64,000 nt of DNA from Ectocarpus siliculosus (taxonomy: Eukaryota > Sar > Phaeophyceae > Ectocarpales > Ectocarpaceae): assembly GCA_000310025.1 (NCBI GenBank), contig FN649728.1:3408804-3472803 (forward strand), given 5' to 3'. Positions 11,495 through 26,234 of the stretch are shown here, in pieces; the stretch's first letter is position 1; each line of letters opens with the position of its first letter. Position numbers and translations under genes: made by a program. The notes below the pieces were generated by a model. That model was not told the DNA's origin, did not search any database, and saw only the letters and a list, made by a program, of their open reading frames with translations.

Positions 11495-13656
11495 GCTTGC
11501 TTCCTGAAGTCCTATTGTAAACTTGTCCTATTATAATAATAAATGCTGTGTAATATCGTACCCCACCAGTCCCTTGTTACAAGTTATCACCGGGTGCTCC
11601 TTTGGACAGAACGCGCCTGATTCTTGTGTTGTGCAACCCTGTGGTGGCAAACTTCCTCCTGTGAGGATGAAGTTGAATGAAGCCCAAATGCATGTACAAA
11701 TAAATGCACCATGTCTTCCCAAAAAATCGAAAGCACAAGAAGAGCGACGTGAACCGATTGTATGCGCCCCGTCGCCGCAGTGTCAACTCCTCTCTGGATT
11801 GACATCGATCTTGTCGTCCAAAAGGGCGTCCGTCCACAAGACGGAACTGACGGGGAAAATATACTAAAAAATGCCTTGGGTTTCCACTATTATTTACAGT
11901 CTACATATAGGTAGATAGTAAAAAAGTCGAATAATAGCCTTCCGAAACCATACTTCAGAAATTAATATATAATTGCACCATTTTTATCCTGCCGCCTTAA
12001 TACTATCTCCTTCCCTGGCTTGGACCCCGACTTTGTCGTCCAAGGCACCCGTTCACGGCACGGAACGGGAAAAAACAAGACCGGGCAAAATTAAAGACGC
12101 TCGTCGTGTGATGATGTGCACCAGGCCCTCCACAGCCACGGCGGTGCTTGAAGCACACGCCCGAAACACTCCGCGATGCCAGCTCTTTCTCTGTAGGGGA
12201 CTTGCTTGAGCCTTCTAGGCATGTACTGCACAGCACCACCACAACACTGCCCCCCGTATAGTCAACATACCATCAAGCACACAACAATTAAATACTATAA
12301 TAATGTACCTAAGTGGACCCTTGCAGCAATATTCTGCTGCACACACATTCGCACAAGAAAAAAAAAAGTAAGTCCCGCATGCGCACATGATGCCTCTACA
12401 CTTCACTTTCAACAGACCACAGCCAACATCGACAACAACCAAGCAGGTAAAATTGATGCGAAAGCAGTGACAAGAACTGCTTGCAAAATAAACAACGCGG
12501 TTCAAAAACAACGCATCAACCCCCGAAAAAACACAACCAACCATTGATTCACTCAAAAACCAACCAGGGCATTCCCCTACTACATGGACCTACCCGCGGA
12601 CCGCGTACAGCAGAATACTTCTTTCTACGGCCGAGCCTGCCCTCGAGGAGGGATCGTCACCTTGACCCAACACAACACTTGGTGGCACCACTAGCACCAC
12701 CACTAGCACCAGCACCAGCAAGGTTCACCCGTGCAACATTTCCCCCCGAAACGGTAAATCAACATTGTTTTTACAAAGACTGGAAGCTTCCACAAGCCCC
12801 CTCTCTCATGTCCCGCAATCGCTGCTGGTACCTTTCCCAATAATTAGGCTTGTACCGCAGCTTATAAGTCTAATAACGGGTGGGCGATGGCCATGAGAGC
12901 ATGGGCTGGCAACATTTCCCCGCGATTCTCACAAACCCGAAGAGGTTTATGATGGCAAGATCAAGATGCCCTTAAGCGAACACCGCAACATGGCCTCGAG
13001 CTAAAGAGTATGCCCGCGAGTTGTAGAAAACACCCATCAACACGAAAACGTTCCGTGAAACACGTCAGTCAGACACCACAAAAAAAAAATAACTAGAAAA
13101 ATTATAGCACAAAACAGCAGCAGCGACAGCAGCAGAGGGTAGCTGCTTGGCATCTACCTCGCTACGCTGGCTGCATGTTGGACGGCAAGCAAAACGCAGC
13201 ATGACCGGCCTTCCGCCCGGCCTTTCAATCCTGCTGACCAAACCTGCCGTCAGACACAGTCAGACACAGGAAAACGATTAGATCGTACCCCAAAGAAAAA
13301 GCTACATACAAATATCAGCTCCGACCCCTAGATCCCTTCGCCTGCGGTAGAGCCGTGGTCAGACCACCACAACCTCTCGAGATTTTCCTGGCAAAAACTA
13401 GCTAAAAAACAGTCGACAACAAAACAATTAAAAACACGGCCGAAGCAACACACCATTATATCCTGGAAACTCGGCAGGCAGGCAGGCAGGCAGGCAGGCA
13501 GGCAAAAATAAAATAAAATAAAAAACACGCGCAAAGGGTTTCTCAAACGCTGTGCCGCTGAGACCCCCCCCCCCCCCCCCCCCCGGACTACCGGCTGGCC
13601 TCCGCCCCCGCAGATGCCGCCGCCGCCAGCCCCTCAAAAACACGCCTCCTCGCCCG
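11495..13656. other. No gene recognised; A/T- and C-rich tracts, weak internal repeat
   Basis: No open frame here has convincing splice sites or protein-like composition. About 80 bases at 11786-11866 resemble 11990-12075; both share TTGTCGTCCAA, then GGAACGGGAAAA or similar. A run of GGCA units lies at about 13473-13504, followed by AAATA repeats and a C-run at 13564-13585. Confidence 0.6.
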
Positions 13657-16600
13657 TCACCAGCGGTCCGCCACGGCGGGGCCGGCGGCCTCGTTGAGCG
13701 GCTTGAACATGTTCTTCTTCCGGGCGGCGTGGCCGATGAGCACGGCGATCCACCACGCGGCCACGGCGAACACGAACGCCCACTCCTGCTCCAGGCAGGC
13801 GCCCCGCCGGTACCCCTGGACCACCACCGCCGCCAGCGCCGCCGAGAAAGCCAGCAGCCGTCGGAACTCCCTGGCGGCCCACGCGGTGAAGCCCATCCCC
13901 AGCGCCGACTGCAGCCGGGCCGACCAGACGCTGAAGGGTGACTCCTGGCTCGAGAAGTACACGCCCCACGAGTGCGCCGACCAGTCCTGCGGTTTGGTTT
14001 GCACGGGTATTTTTTCGGGGGGAGACAGGGGCGGACGGACGTGCTCTGGCAATTGGGGCCCCGATCCCGAAGAGCCAGCGGAATCACCTCTGGTTGTGGC
14101 CGGGCCTGCGGGTTCTTATATAGTTCCTTTTCAGGATTGTGCAACGATTGGCCGCGGAATAGACTACTGCTGTAGATTAGCTAGTGTAGGGGTTCTTATC
14201 CGAGCTCACCAAAGTTGCTCACATCCTTAGATACTTCACAGTTTTTCGAGTCTGTATCAATTTCCCCTCCGCCAAGTTGGTAAGTGCGGGCCCTAACTGC
14301 TTGTATCGCACGAACTCGGCCACCTCGCCTGAACACGGGGGGAACTTTCGCCACCTTTTTTTGCCACGCCAACGGCGCCGGGACTACTACGTTCATTCTT
14401 TTGCCCCCGATGAACCTAGCCTTTTGCAAAGAAGGCGCAGCAATACCCCGCGGCCCGCCCGCCCCCGCCGCAAACGAGGGCGACACGCTCGCTTGCGAAA
14501 ACACGGGCTTGCATCGAGGAGCAAAGCGTGCCCCTGGCGCGCGCGTTGGTGCGTACGATCTCGAAGCAGCTGCCGCAGTCGGGGCTTAAACTGGGCATCC
14601 ATGGGAGTGTACTCGCCAAGAGAAAGAATCGCAGCACCTTGCAAGCAGACTGATTGGGACTCGTCCTGCCGCTGAGCTAAACCTCCATAGGGCTCCGGCT
14701 GCGTGCGGTCTTCAGTTCTTGTACGCTCAGCGCTACACCACGTCTCCGCATCGTGCAAGAAAAAGACGTACTATTAGATCCACGCTTCGCGGTGCTATAA
14801 GGATAAGCCACGTCATACCTCTGCGTGCCCGAAGTACCAGCAGACCAGATTGGCGGCGCCGAGGAGGCCTACCCAAACCGCGGAAACGAGGGTCCACAGC
14901 AGGTGCGGTACGATCGCCCAGTACACGTAGCTCAGCGGGCTGTCGTTGTCCGACCGAGAGAGCGAAGGCACGGCGACCTGCACAGGGGGGGACAACAGAC
15001 AGGATTTTTTGTTTTTCAGTACTTGAGGGTGTAACCCAGAAGGTCGGTCGCCACAACCAAACCGATGGCCCGCACGCACAAAAAACAAAAAATCGGACCC
15101 TTCGTGTGACAGCAGTGATCCGTCGAGAAACGGCGAGCGACAGAGCACAACCACGGCCAGAAGAAGACCAACAACCCCCGGTACGATACCCGCTCCGCAG
15201 CAGCAGCAGCACCCGCCCCGGCGATGCATCGTAAAAAAAGAAAGGTAAGCACGTTTCCATTTTTTTTGGGTCTCGCGCTCACCCTGAACCAGTCCCAAGG
15301 GTTAGCCCACAGCGAATCCTCCGACGGCGGCAGGGAGTGGTCCCCCCTGCTCGCCATGCTGAACGGCCAGAAGGACGCCCCCTCCGAGTAAACGAGGAGC
15401 ATGGGCCAGACCGGCACCGCGAGAAGGAAGCGGGTCAGCGTCACCGGCCCGGGGAGCAGGAACTCGAACAGCCTGCCGCCGTTCCCCGTCGCCGACTCGT
15501 GGCACAGGTGCAGCGTTTTCTCCCCGACCCGCCGCATGTGGCAGCGCACCGAGATCAGCAGCGCCAGCAGGCTCGCCAAGAGGGAGATCAGCGCCGGCCA
15601 CCCGAACTCGATGCGCAGGAACAGGCAGGCGCCGATGGCCGTCAGGAGCTCGCCCCCGACGAGGACTCCGACGAGCCTGGCGCGGGGCAGAGAGACGGCG
15701 GCGGCGGCGGCGGTGGCGGCGGGGTTGGGTGGATTCAGCGAGGGGTTGTTCTGGGGGACGAGGCACACAGCGTGGTGGACTACTGCTGTCCGTGACGATG
15801 CGCAGGCAATTATTGTACAGCTGGTACGCTGGTGCCGACTATTTAATTAACTCAGACGGATTTGTGCGGGCATGGCCTGCAGGGGACCGTCAAAGCTGTG
15901 AAGCGGGTACGATGGCATGGTCACAAACGGCGATGGGAAATAAACCCAAGACATTTATCAATATTATAAGGAATTCTGTTTCATTGTTAGATTCTCTTGG
16001 GAAATTCAGACCGAAGATCCAAGCTGTTTTTTTTATTATTATGGTATTTTACGTTTGCTGATTATTTTTCACCATGTCTCCAGCTTCTCACCCGGCGTAG
16101 GTCCACTTCGGCGAACTCGCCCCGCAGCCGTCGCGAAGGAAAAACGCGGTCGCCACCGACGACAGCCGCCGCCGGAGCGAGTCCCGGATGGCCAGCAGCG
16201 GCGGGGCCAGCGGCTTCTCGAACTCCTCGGTAGCCGCGAACACGACCACCGGCTTTCCGTCGCTGAAGACGAGGCGCAGGAGGGTCCCCATCGAGCCCGG
16301 CGACGTCAGGACCGAGGGGTGAAGCGCTATCTCCGAGACGAGCAACATCTCGGGGAAGAGGTCGACCAGCGTGCCGACCACGGTGAAGGACAGGGCTAGA
16401 TACCTGCACGCAACGCAGGGGGGGGGTGGGGGTGTGTATTCATAGTCGTGCATGCCGTAGTCGTTAGACCATTGACCTCGCATTTGCGTGAGGCGGGCAA
16501 AAACAGCATGTTTGGAAAAGGGGGGGGGGTGGGGGCAGGGCAAGCCACCAGGCACGTGTTCCGCGAAAAGGAAGGCCAGCGCCAAACTCAGGCAATAGCA

Positions 16601-17500
16601 GGGGGGGGCAGTAGCAAAGACAACAGATGGTGATTGTTCGAGCGTTACGACAACAATGGGCGCGGGTTAAGGAGAACAAAAACATAACACCGCCACATAA
16701 AAGCGAGGACGCCAGCCAACAAAAACTAAAGGTGTTTGTGTCGTGTGTCGATGGGCATATGATGCTGGAACGCGAAAAGAAACGGAGGGACGGAAAGGAC
16801 CGCTGTACCACAACAAATCTATCAAGCCGTTCGACAACCCGCGATTCGTCTCAGCTAGGAAGCAACCTTGTGCATTGCACGGCGGTAGCATGCTCGTCGT
16901 GCAAAGACAACATAAACATTCTGCGGACAAGGGTAGACTGAACCCTTCGGCTAAACACAACAGGAGTATGACCCCATTTCGTCGGTTCGCGCGTCTCTTC
17001 TTTACTGCACATTGTAAGCAGAAGCAAGGCTTCAGACAAAAAAAAAAACTTCCAGCCAGTAGATACCGTCGGTTGAGTTTCTTGCTGCTGCTTTGTGGGT
17101 GTGTCGAAAGTCGAGAGTCCGACAACTCGGTTGCTACATCAACCCGAAGGCGCGTGTCCTCCAACCACGGCTTATTTTCCTGTTTCGTTTTTCTAGGAAC
17201 GCCACCCTGGTGAAGACAACAGGAAAAATGGCATGCAAGGGAGGAGGGACAGGCTACAATACCAGCCGTAGTTTCCACAAGACTCCCGCACTCCATTTCG
17301 CTGCTCGACTTCACGGCCATGCCCCTGCCCCGTTTCTCTCACCAGAGCGCCCTTTCCCCGCAGCCTTCGACATCGTCAGGGGCGATCACCGCTGTCCTCG
17401 GCCAGACCGCTATTAACAAGATGACGTCGCTGAGGATGTCGGTGAAGGGGACAAACTCACAGGCTATGTCGATGGCTATCACCCAGGTCGCTTTGTTCAT
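13657..17500 (-). CDS. Multi-pass membrane protein of unknown function
   Basis: Minus-strand gene. ATG at 17500 lies in a strong context (GCCACCATGA). Exons: 17500-17343 (donor TG|GTGAGAG), 16403-16092, 15750-15283, 14977-14819, 13986-13657 (TGA stop); about 475 residues. Phases agree at all junctions except 16092 to 15750, where one or more bases are missing. A 19-base micro-exon at about 15895-15877 would repair it but is speculative. The protein has 8-9 hydrophobic segments, including DVILLIAVWP near the N-terminus, ELLTAIGACLFL and ALISLLASLLALLISV in the 468-base exon, AIVPHLLWTLVSAVWVGLL, and WAFVFAVAAWWIAVLIG near the C-terminus, which ends with a short basic tail. I do not recognise the family. 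It has no clear similarity to the three-copy membrane family further right. Likely an integral membrane protein; function unknown. Confidence 0.7.
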
Positions 17501-20500
17501 GGTGGCGCGGCGTGGAGGAAGCCTAGCCTCCAAGCCAGTCTACAGGACTCTGTGGATGGGCAGACAAGAGAACGCGCAGCGTGCAACACGTGCGTAGCGC
17601 GCAAGCATCGGAGGGAAAACACGGAGGGTCGTCGTCAGGGCGTTCCGAAAGCCGGGGGCTGTCAAAGATGTCATGTGCTTCGGAGCACGAAAACTTGTGG
17701 CTCAGGGTCCAATGCCCCCCTCCATGTTTAGTACAGGACGCAAGCACATGTGGGAAAAAAATGATACGGCCTCGGGCAACCGTATCCGCTGGATCTTGAA
17801 GTCTTCTGCTGTCACGCCCCGTTTCCTTGCTTAGTCCCACCCCATGTGTTCTGGAAATACATTCATTTCGGTGCGCCGTCTGGGTTAAGGACAAACCGAA
17901 GTCAATCTTGAGTCGAGATTGTAGGCCCACATCTGTTGTGGTGTTTCGACTGCTCGGGCGAACTGGCAAAATGCCTGAATCGGAGTGACGTCGATATTTG
18001 TCTGTGTGTAGCACACGTCGTCAACAGAGATTGCGCGACACCACACGGCAGAGGGCCAACAGGTCCGTGAACATGTGGCGGACAAGGAATCCTTTTCGAT
18101 AGTGAACCTGAAAATTTTGAATGCATGCCGAGAGGCGGTGTTGTGACGGTCTTCTCGTTAAGGCTTGGAGTGGACGCGCTTGGCCTATGCACATGGCCCG
18201 AAGCCATTTCGTTTCGGGGGCCGGAAATCCAAGCAAAGGTCTCGTTCGCCGCGTGGGCGTGCAAAATCCAGACGAATATATCTGCTCTTCGTGAACCTTT
18301 TCCCCCCGTTTCGGGCAACGAGTCTTCCCGGGTTCGTTCCTTATTGCCAATCCACACCTCGCACCGCCGCAGCAAGCAATCGGGCGATTTGGCATCATTC
18401 GAATCGACTACAGGTCTAGGGATCAAGTATCGTACGCATATATGTGGCATCGGGAATGCAGCTCATACGCGTACATCGGCAGGCTCAACGAATTATTGCC
18501 GACTACGGTCGCTAACTGGACCGTCGATTCTCAATTCTCCTCGATGACAATAAAGCCACAGCAGCAGCATTCAACGGCGGAGTGCGACTACTGCGAAGGG
18601 GTTGAGAGAAAATTCCCAACGGTCCTGCGACTTCAAGCTGTGACATTTTTTTACGCCGCCCGCAACGCTTTTGCACACATGAGCCGGAAACGAAAAAACA
18701 AAAAAACATAATCCTCCGTGAAAATTAGTTGGGCCAAACGACGTGTTCGACGAAAACATTTCCGCAAGTCCAACGTATGCATATGTATGACGGGGCTAAA
18801 GATAGGTGTACTTGCATTGCAAAACGAGTGCGGGCATGCGCTTGTGGTTGTGAGTGCGCCTCTTCAAGTAGAATCGGCCGGGTGAAGCGACGGAAGGAGC
18901 AGTCTTGTATCTACTGCTGTAGTGGCGCGGCGAGTGTCCGATGACAAGAGATACTGCTGTACATCACATAACGTCGAGCGCGGTGTAACGGGCACTCGTC
19001 GTGCGCCTTTAGCGCTGGCAAAATGAAAACAAAAACTGCGATTACCCCAGCACAGCAGTGTGTACTTGGAACGACGATTTCCTAGAAGACGATTGCTGTA
19101 GGGCAATGGAACAGACGTCGTGGATCGTGCTGCACGCACACCGTCTGTATACACATCCAAACTTAGCTCGAGCTCTGGCTCGTGAGAGATTACAGACGTT
19201 GGACTCTTGGACTGCTGTACAGAGAAATTTCGGAATTTTCTCCGCTGTTGTCTCCCCATCTCTCTTTCTCTCGTAGATGATTGGTTTTGTGAGGATTGGT
19301 GCGACTGCAAAAGTTCGGTTGGTTTCTTTCACCTCTTGTGTTGTGCGTGTCTTGGCCCCTTTGCGCGCCACCGCCTTGCCTGCTGTGCTCTTTCGTCGGC
19401 AGCCAAGCCGGGTTTCTTGCGGGGGGTGCGCGCTTGGCAGGGTGGTACTTCAAACATGGGGTGGTGGTTCGAGCTACCGGAACTCCTCGATATCCCCCCG
19501 CGCGGTCTTGTGCCGGATCGGGAAAGAGGAACAACCAAAATGCGGTGGGATTTGCCACCTTTGGAGCTCTTTTCATCGCTTTACCTCTCCATCAGTCCAT
19601 CACTCATGCGAGTTATGGTCTACACGCGCAGATATATGATACTCTCTGGTTTCGTCGTGGACCTGGCAAATGCCGCCGTGCTATGAAAAGGGAAAGAGCT
19701 GCTGATCAAACCCATGTCGCAGATCTCAGCACCAACGTTCAGAAACTATATTTTGGTACACCGTCCTACCGTGGTAAATGGACATGGCGAAATGGCTCCA
19801 GATTTCGCCAAGTGTGGACTACGTAGGTGTAGGAAGCATTTCCGGATTGGCGCAATGTTGGACAAGGGCCTTTCCAGTAAAGCACTTGAGTGTCGCCTAC
19901 CTCGAGAAACCACCGCAATACCGCTCGTACTATGTTGCACGGGGTGATGAGCCGCTGGGGTAGCCGACTTACTACTTTTGCAGAGGTTTCTCTCTGCGTG
20001 CTGATGTGCGAATGCCTATACATGGCAGCGTGAATCGTTTGGAGTTACCGAGTTCTACCGGCTGCGCAACGAGGGCGTCAACACCGCCAAGGCCATGTGG
20101 AAGACCTCCTCGGCCGCCAACAATGTAGCTACGTGCACCAGGGACGATGCTTGTACTACATGTGGCCGCCGTTCAAATTTCGCCGCTATGTGCATACATA
20201 TGCGGTGTTTTTTTTTCCGTTGATGCCACACACCACACCCACGAAGGACCAAAATACGAAGTATAAACCATTTCGGCCTTGCGGACGCAAACGTGCACAT
20301 CGGGAAGAGGCACGCGTGCGGTATACCCCTGGCGGCGAGCCACCGAAGAGCACCAGCAGCAGCATAGACATAGGATCGCTACAGACAGATGCGTGACAGA
20401 CAGATGCGACAGGTACAAGATACACTACACGCCACATTCAGTCGTCTGAAGCCTGCCAAATTTGCCGTGAAGTGAAAGAAGCAGTTTACATTGCTATGTA

Positions 20501-22539
20501 ACACATGCACAAAAACACGCCGTTGATCGACATAAATTGGACGCGAGAGACCCAGCAGCAGCAGGCAGCAGGGCAGACGGTTCGCGCCAGTAAGCAACAT
20601 GAACCGATCTCGGGCACAGCAGTAGATCCTCACGCCCTCGAAGGTTTCTCTCGATGGTGGATGCGCTCTCGACTTGGGAGAGTGGGAATATGCTGTGCTT
20701 GTGATATATCATCACTCTTTGTGTCTTCTCCTGGTTCGAAGCGGGCGCGTATGATCTCCGCTTTCCTCGAGAACACCCGGGGTTGGGGTGAGGTATCTCC
20801 AACGTTTTTTGACAAACCATCGCCTGTTTGGCACGACCATCGCACGACCGATCCCGTGCGTTGAGAAGTACCCTGCTTTTCTTCCTATTCAGGGGCCAAC
20901 AGATCGCCATTCGGTGTTCCATAGATCTTGGTTCGGTCGAAAAGGCGGGTTGTTTAAGGGCTATTGTTATCGACCAATAAAACACGAAAAAAAAACGGAA
21001 CCGTGTTTTCTTGAATATATATGGAGGCGTTTTTCCCCGAAAACGTGAAAAGAAGGAGCCGGGTTTTTTGGGGCTTGCTGCTTTCACGAATCTGTGTTTT
21101 CGACAGAAGCATCGGACAAGCGCACCGCGGGCGCTGTAACATCACTGAGAACGCTAGAAAGACCTACCAGACTCACGTTCAGGTCTGTTGTGGAGATGGA
21201 CAAGCGGCAGAAGCGGCGTTCAGTCCGTTCTTGGCCCAAAACTAGGCATTGCGTGGTGCTCTCGTCTTCAACTGCTGCTGTTGGTGCTGGGGGATTTTTT
21301 TCAATCACACATAGCAAACACGGAAACAGTAGAACGAGTACAGCAGCAGCACCAAGACCCCCGACGCGCTGATTCCTTCGGTTCGGCTGTCTATATGATA
21401 CCATCTCCCGGCGCCGTGCTGCTTCGTGGGTATTGGGTGCTTGGGTGCTGCTCAATAAGGTGTGTGAGAGACGTGTGCCACCTCACCAAAATGCCGTTGG
21501 AAAAAATGCGGCGAGATGATCTGTTTTTGGTCGGACGCATCAACATCAATCCACGGCACCACGCAGCAGTAGAGCAACAGGGCCTCCGATACGCTAATTC
21601 TTTCGGATTGGCCATCTATATGATGCTGGACGTCAGCGCGGCTGCCGCCCTATGATTGTTGAGCTCGTCTACCTTTGGGCAGGTGGTGGTCAAAGATGGG
21701 AGTCGCAACCGTGAAAAATGAGCTGGCAAACTGAAGAAATCGCAAGCAACACCCAGGTAGCGACACTCTGCCCTGCGCCTGTTGTAGCTAAGAACTGAAA
21801 ACAGCAGGCCAGGTGGACGGGATCTTTCTAAGTGTGTTGTCCTCTGGGTCGAGTGCTGCTCATGGCGCTTTCACCGCTGCTCTATGGTGAGCAATCCCAT
21901 GTCAACCTGTTGTGTGTCGAGCAAAACGTGTATTCAGGGAAGGAAACGTACTTTTCGCGATGACATCACGAATAGAACAACAAGCGAAAAATAATCGGAT
22001 CTTCTTTTCACCGTTCCGTGAAAAAAAACGTTTTTTTTTGTTGCGTTAACAATACCCCTAAGGCCCCCGGAATCATGCTGGGGCCCCTGCCTCGTATTGG
22101 AACAGGCCAATATTTGCATCCTAGTTTTCCTCCTAAGATGAAGGGAGAAAAGGTCGCGCTTCGGGCTCCGCGGCGCAACATTACTGCTGGTGAAGCAGGA
22201 AGGGAACCGTCAATGTTTGCTTGAGTTTCGTGAGCGACTGAATGCAGCGGACGAATGCAGAACTTTCGAAAGCTGAGGGATGTCCTCCAAAGTCTTGACA
22301 ATCTGTGCGCCTCTTCGCTACACAAAGCCTTCGCCCCCAATGTGTCGACCACAACACCCATTCACTGCCCGCCCGCAAGGGTCATGGTGCACTGATTAAG
22401 TGATGTGCATAGATTTCATCACGGTGGACGCATACGACCGCCAGACGAGCCATCAACAGTCGAAAGAAACCTAACCATTCTGCTGTCCCTGTGTGGCAGA
22501 TCTCTCTTTCTCTATGGGAGCAGTTTTTCTCCACAGCAA
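17501..22539. other. About 5 kb with no gene supported
   Basis: Open frames up to 180 codons occur but none has splice sites in phase or a recognisable domain. One short GC-rich block at 20041-20120 reads TEFYRLRNEGVNTAKAMWK and on, between possible AG and GT sites; it may be a stranded exon. About 45 bases at 21355-21400 recur at 21580-21625 (CTATATGAT shared). The decamer ACAGCAGTAG or its complement occurs several times. Confidence 0.55.
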
Positions 22540-22707
22540 GCAGCTAGAACCACGCACGGTATGGGATTCCTCTATACATCCGAGCTTCACGGAACCAATC
22601 TGCATCCTTAGTCGAGGTTTGAGGTTTATTGTCCTTCAGACCACGTCGGGAAAACATACCCGATCATCTATGTCTTTCAGATCACCTCGGTCGGGGAAAC
22701 ATAACCG

Positions 22708-22762
22708 ATTACCATGTCTTCAGATCACCATGTCTTCAGATCACCATGTCTTCAGATCACCA
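22708..22762. repeat. 16-base tandem repeat x3
   Basis: ACCATGTCTTCAGATC occurs three times in tandem in copy A. Copy B, at about 45725, has one comparable unit, so the array expanded after the duplication. Confidence 0.8.
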
Positions 22763-25700
22763 TGGAGCACGCTACACAGACCATCTAAATAGTCTTTGAG
22801 ATCAACCCGGGCAAAACTAGATACTAGAAGTTCGCGTATATCCTAATCGATCACAAGGGACATACCGTCAGAAGAGCTAACTCGATCTGTAGGGATCTAA
22901 TCTGTGCAATATGTACAATTTTGTATGGAAAATACTGATCTCAATCTACCTCAGGCGCTCAATACGCCGCCTAACCCGTCCAAATAATATATGATGATTG
23001 GTATCGCAGCTTGCCTCGAGCAACCGTGCTGGTCCTCAGGATTTTTTTATTTTGAGGTGGTGTGAGGTGCTGCAGATGCGAGACGGAGGTGGATAATAAT
23101 GTGGTAAATCCGAAGTTAAGCGGGTGTCAAACATGGCACAGCTTTATGGTCGAAGGAGCGCGCGCGAATAGCAAGAACAAATCATAGTGTGTCCAATCAA
23201 ACACGGCGGAATAATCTAACACGCATCGCGTGGCAGAGGTGTGCCCCGAACCTCTCGTTGGCAGGCTTGTCCTGGCCTCGAGGCATGAAATGATGTATGT
23301 ATGTATGTATGTGTATGTCGGACAGCAGGGCTTCAATTTCATGGCAGGTAGCAACTATACGCGCAAACATGTCGAGATCAGAGGTAAACTGCTGTCTGTG
23401 CAATGGATGATGTGTTCCGCCGAGAAGTCGACAACAATTATTATGCGCGCGCGTTAACAAATACAAAAGTAGCTACATATTTGTCGAACACGTAGTACAG
23501 CAGTAGTAGAGAGCTGGTGAAGATGTTGTCAAAGGAGCCGACAAAGAACATTATGCGCGCGCATAAAAAAACAAAACAAACGATGGAACCGCCGACCCGT
23601 GGCGGAATAAATAGCCTCCGCGGGGCAGGTACAGGTGTGCCCCGACCCTGACGTTGGCAGGCTACTCCCGTCCTCGAAAAAGTGGGTAATAATCCCGTGG
23701 TAGATTGGAATTTGATGGCATGTAGGCAACTAACTATATTCGCACGCGCAAGTTGGTCGAGATCGGATTTGTAATTTATTGTACAATGGACGGACGGACG
23801 GATGGATGGATGGATGATGATAAAGATGTGTTCCAACGAGAAGAGAAAGTGGTTCACAACCGCTTGTCATCCCAGTTTCATCCGAAGGAGAAGGTGTCCG
23901 CTCTAATTTCGTCAAATAAATGCGCGCGCCAACAGCAGTAACTGTCGAAATGCGGCGGAACATCCTCCGCGGTGCAGGTGACTGAGGTGTGCCCCTAACC
24001 TCTCGTTGGTAGGCTAGATCCCATCGTCACATCTATCTGTGGGAGTGCTTGTTATGCGTGAAACTTTGTGCACCCATCATCAGTCAATGCTGTGAAGTTG
24101 GTGCGTCACCAATCAGTCACAATGAATGCATGGATGTGTTCTGACGACGAAAAAAGAGAGTCATCAGTCATCATGTGTTGTCAAGTTGTTGATGTGTGAT
24201 GTACTGTGCGCCTTTCCCAAAAATTCCCATACACCCAGGTGACATCGGAAAAATTGGGAATGCCGACAAATTCTGCTGAACCAGAATCTGCACTTCAAAG
24301 AGCCAGCCAGCCACATCTATCTGCTGAGAGGAGCACGCATGCAGTCATTCCGGTTTTAGCTCAGCCACCCACCTCTCTTGGATTGCGGAGCTAGCCGGCA
24401 TTTCGGATCCAGCCGTTGTGCGATACTAATCATCTCCGATAGGACTTGAGGAGGACAGACTGTAAAGCTGTAGTAGTATACTGCACTGCGTTTGCTCCTT
24501 GCTGCTGCGTAACACACTGAAAATACGTTTGAAAACTGAGGGAGATTGCATGCCCTACGACTAACAGGGTGCCACACACAAAACGCCCGACTACCCAACA
24601 GTATCCAACACCTTTCTGCTACACCTTCCCAACATAACATATATGAGACACACAAGGCAGCTACCAAACTGTTTTGTTGAGCCTGTTACCCGCAGGGGAG
24701 ATGTCCCTATATGCTGCCTGGGAAATCGTAGACATACAGGTAGCTTTTTCTGACGCTATGAATTCATTGCTGATCTGTCTCTGACTCTTTTCTATGATAG
24801 AGATGGAATCGTTGTGTCATATTAAGAAACAAAAATATAACACAAAACCCATGGGTAAGGCGAATGCAAGGCCGAGGTTTTGCTTTTATGCCGGGCAACC
24901 ACGCAACCAAGGAAACACAACTAACGTTATTTATTCATGGAGATGGTTTGTTTGGGCGTAGATCGAGAGGGCAGAAACACCTGCCAGAAGGGTTTCCACG
25001 AATCCTTCGAAAGTTGGAAACCCATTGTTCTCAGGAAATTTCCCGGACCTTTCCACCGGCCCGGTCTCGAGTGAAACACTTGATGTTGATCTTTGATGGA
25101 CTTGATTTGCTTGATCAAGAGATTTGTAGCAAGAATGTTTGAGATGAGATGTCCTCAGGACGTACGGGGCAGAACCCCGAGGTGACGTTGGGTCTGATGT
25201 ACTCACTCGCGTATGTGATAGGCGTTGTCCACCAATAGTCTTCATTGAACTTCAAAACTATCGCGGGCCGAGAAGAGGAGCCCGACGCGAGGCGTAGCAC
25301 GCGGAAGGCCGACAAGGGGTTGTGAGGGTGAGACGGACGCTGCACCGGCCGAACCGGATGCTGTACCGGCCGAACTCGAGCCTCTACGGCGGTGCGCGGC
25401 GCGCGGACGAGCGGAGGAAGAACCAGGAGCGCCGAGGAGCTTGAGCGGCGCGAGGATGGGGAGCGACGATAATTGGGGATGTGGGATGAAGCGGATGACA
25501 TACACGCAGGTTGGAGTGAAGCGATGAGCTAGAAGATGGAGAGATCAAGAATGGTGTGGGAATGGCAAGGTGGGGGGAAGGAGGGAGCCCGGCAACAAAT
25601 TTTGCGGCGGGAATGCCGCGCAAAGTGACAATCAATCAATCAATCATCACTCGTCAGGAAACAGCTCGCTGGAATTCGTAGTACTGGAGTCTTCCTTGAA

Positions 25701-26234
25701 CACTCGGTAAATGTCCACAGCCAGCCGTGGCGAGGAGGCATGGGGAGATGCTGCCGGGTTCTTAGATGCAGCTTGCTGTGCAGTGCGCGCTTTCCCAACG
25801 GCGCGGGGCCTTGCGCCGAGGAGCAGAGGAAGTGGCATCTGGATGGTTCGCCGGAGGCCATGATGTGCCAAAAAAACAATTCCGACATCAAGAGTATTTT
25901 CCGGTATAAAATTGTGCGGAACTCCTGTGGAAACCCTTTAATTTTTGTGGGGGGACGGTTCGGTCGTCATTTGATTTGTCCTCCACCTTCTTGGCATCGG
26001 TATCAACATCTACAGCTCTCATTGTCAATCCGCTGTATAGATTGGATGGGATGGTCGCCGACAAACATATATATGCACGCGCGCGCAAAGACAAGAACAA
26101 ATAACTGTAACCGCCAAACGCGGTGGAATAAGGCCGACAAACATACATATGCGCGCGCGCGTAAAAAAAAAGAGGATTCGTTGTGTCAAATTAAGAAAAA
26201 AATAGAATAAAAATAAATCGTATACATACAGGTA

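Noticed and set aside
15016-15768. A 250-codon uninterrupted minus-strand frame
   Set aside because: Only 15750-15283 is exon. The frame then reads through a GTGAGC donor into an intron, and the phase-matched next exon is 14977-14819.
25115-25640. Minus-strand Pro/Ser-rich frames as an LTR-retrotransposon gag
   Set aside because: No paired long terminal repeats, zinc knuckle, protease or reverse transcriptase motif was found nearby.
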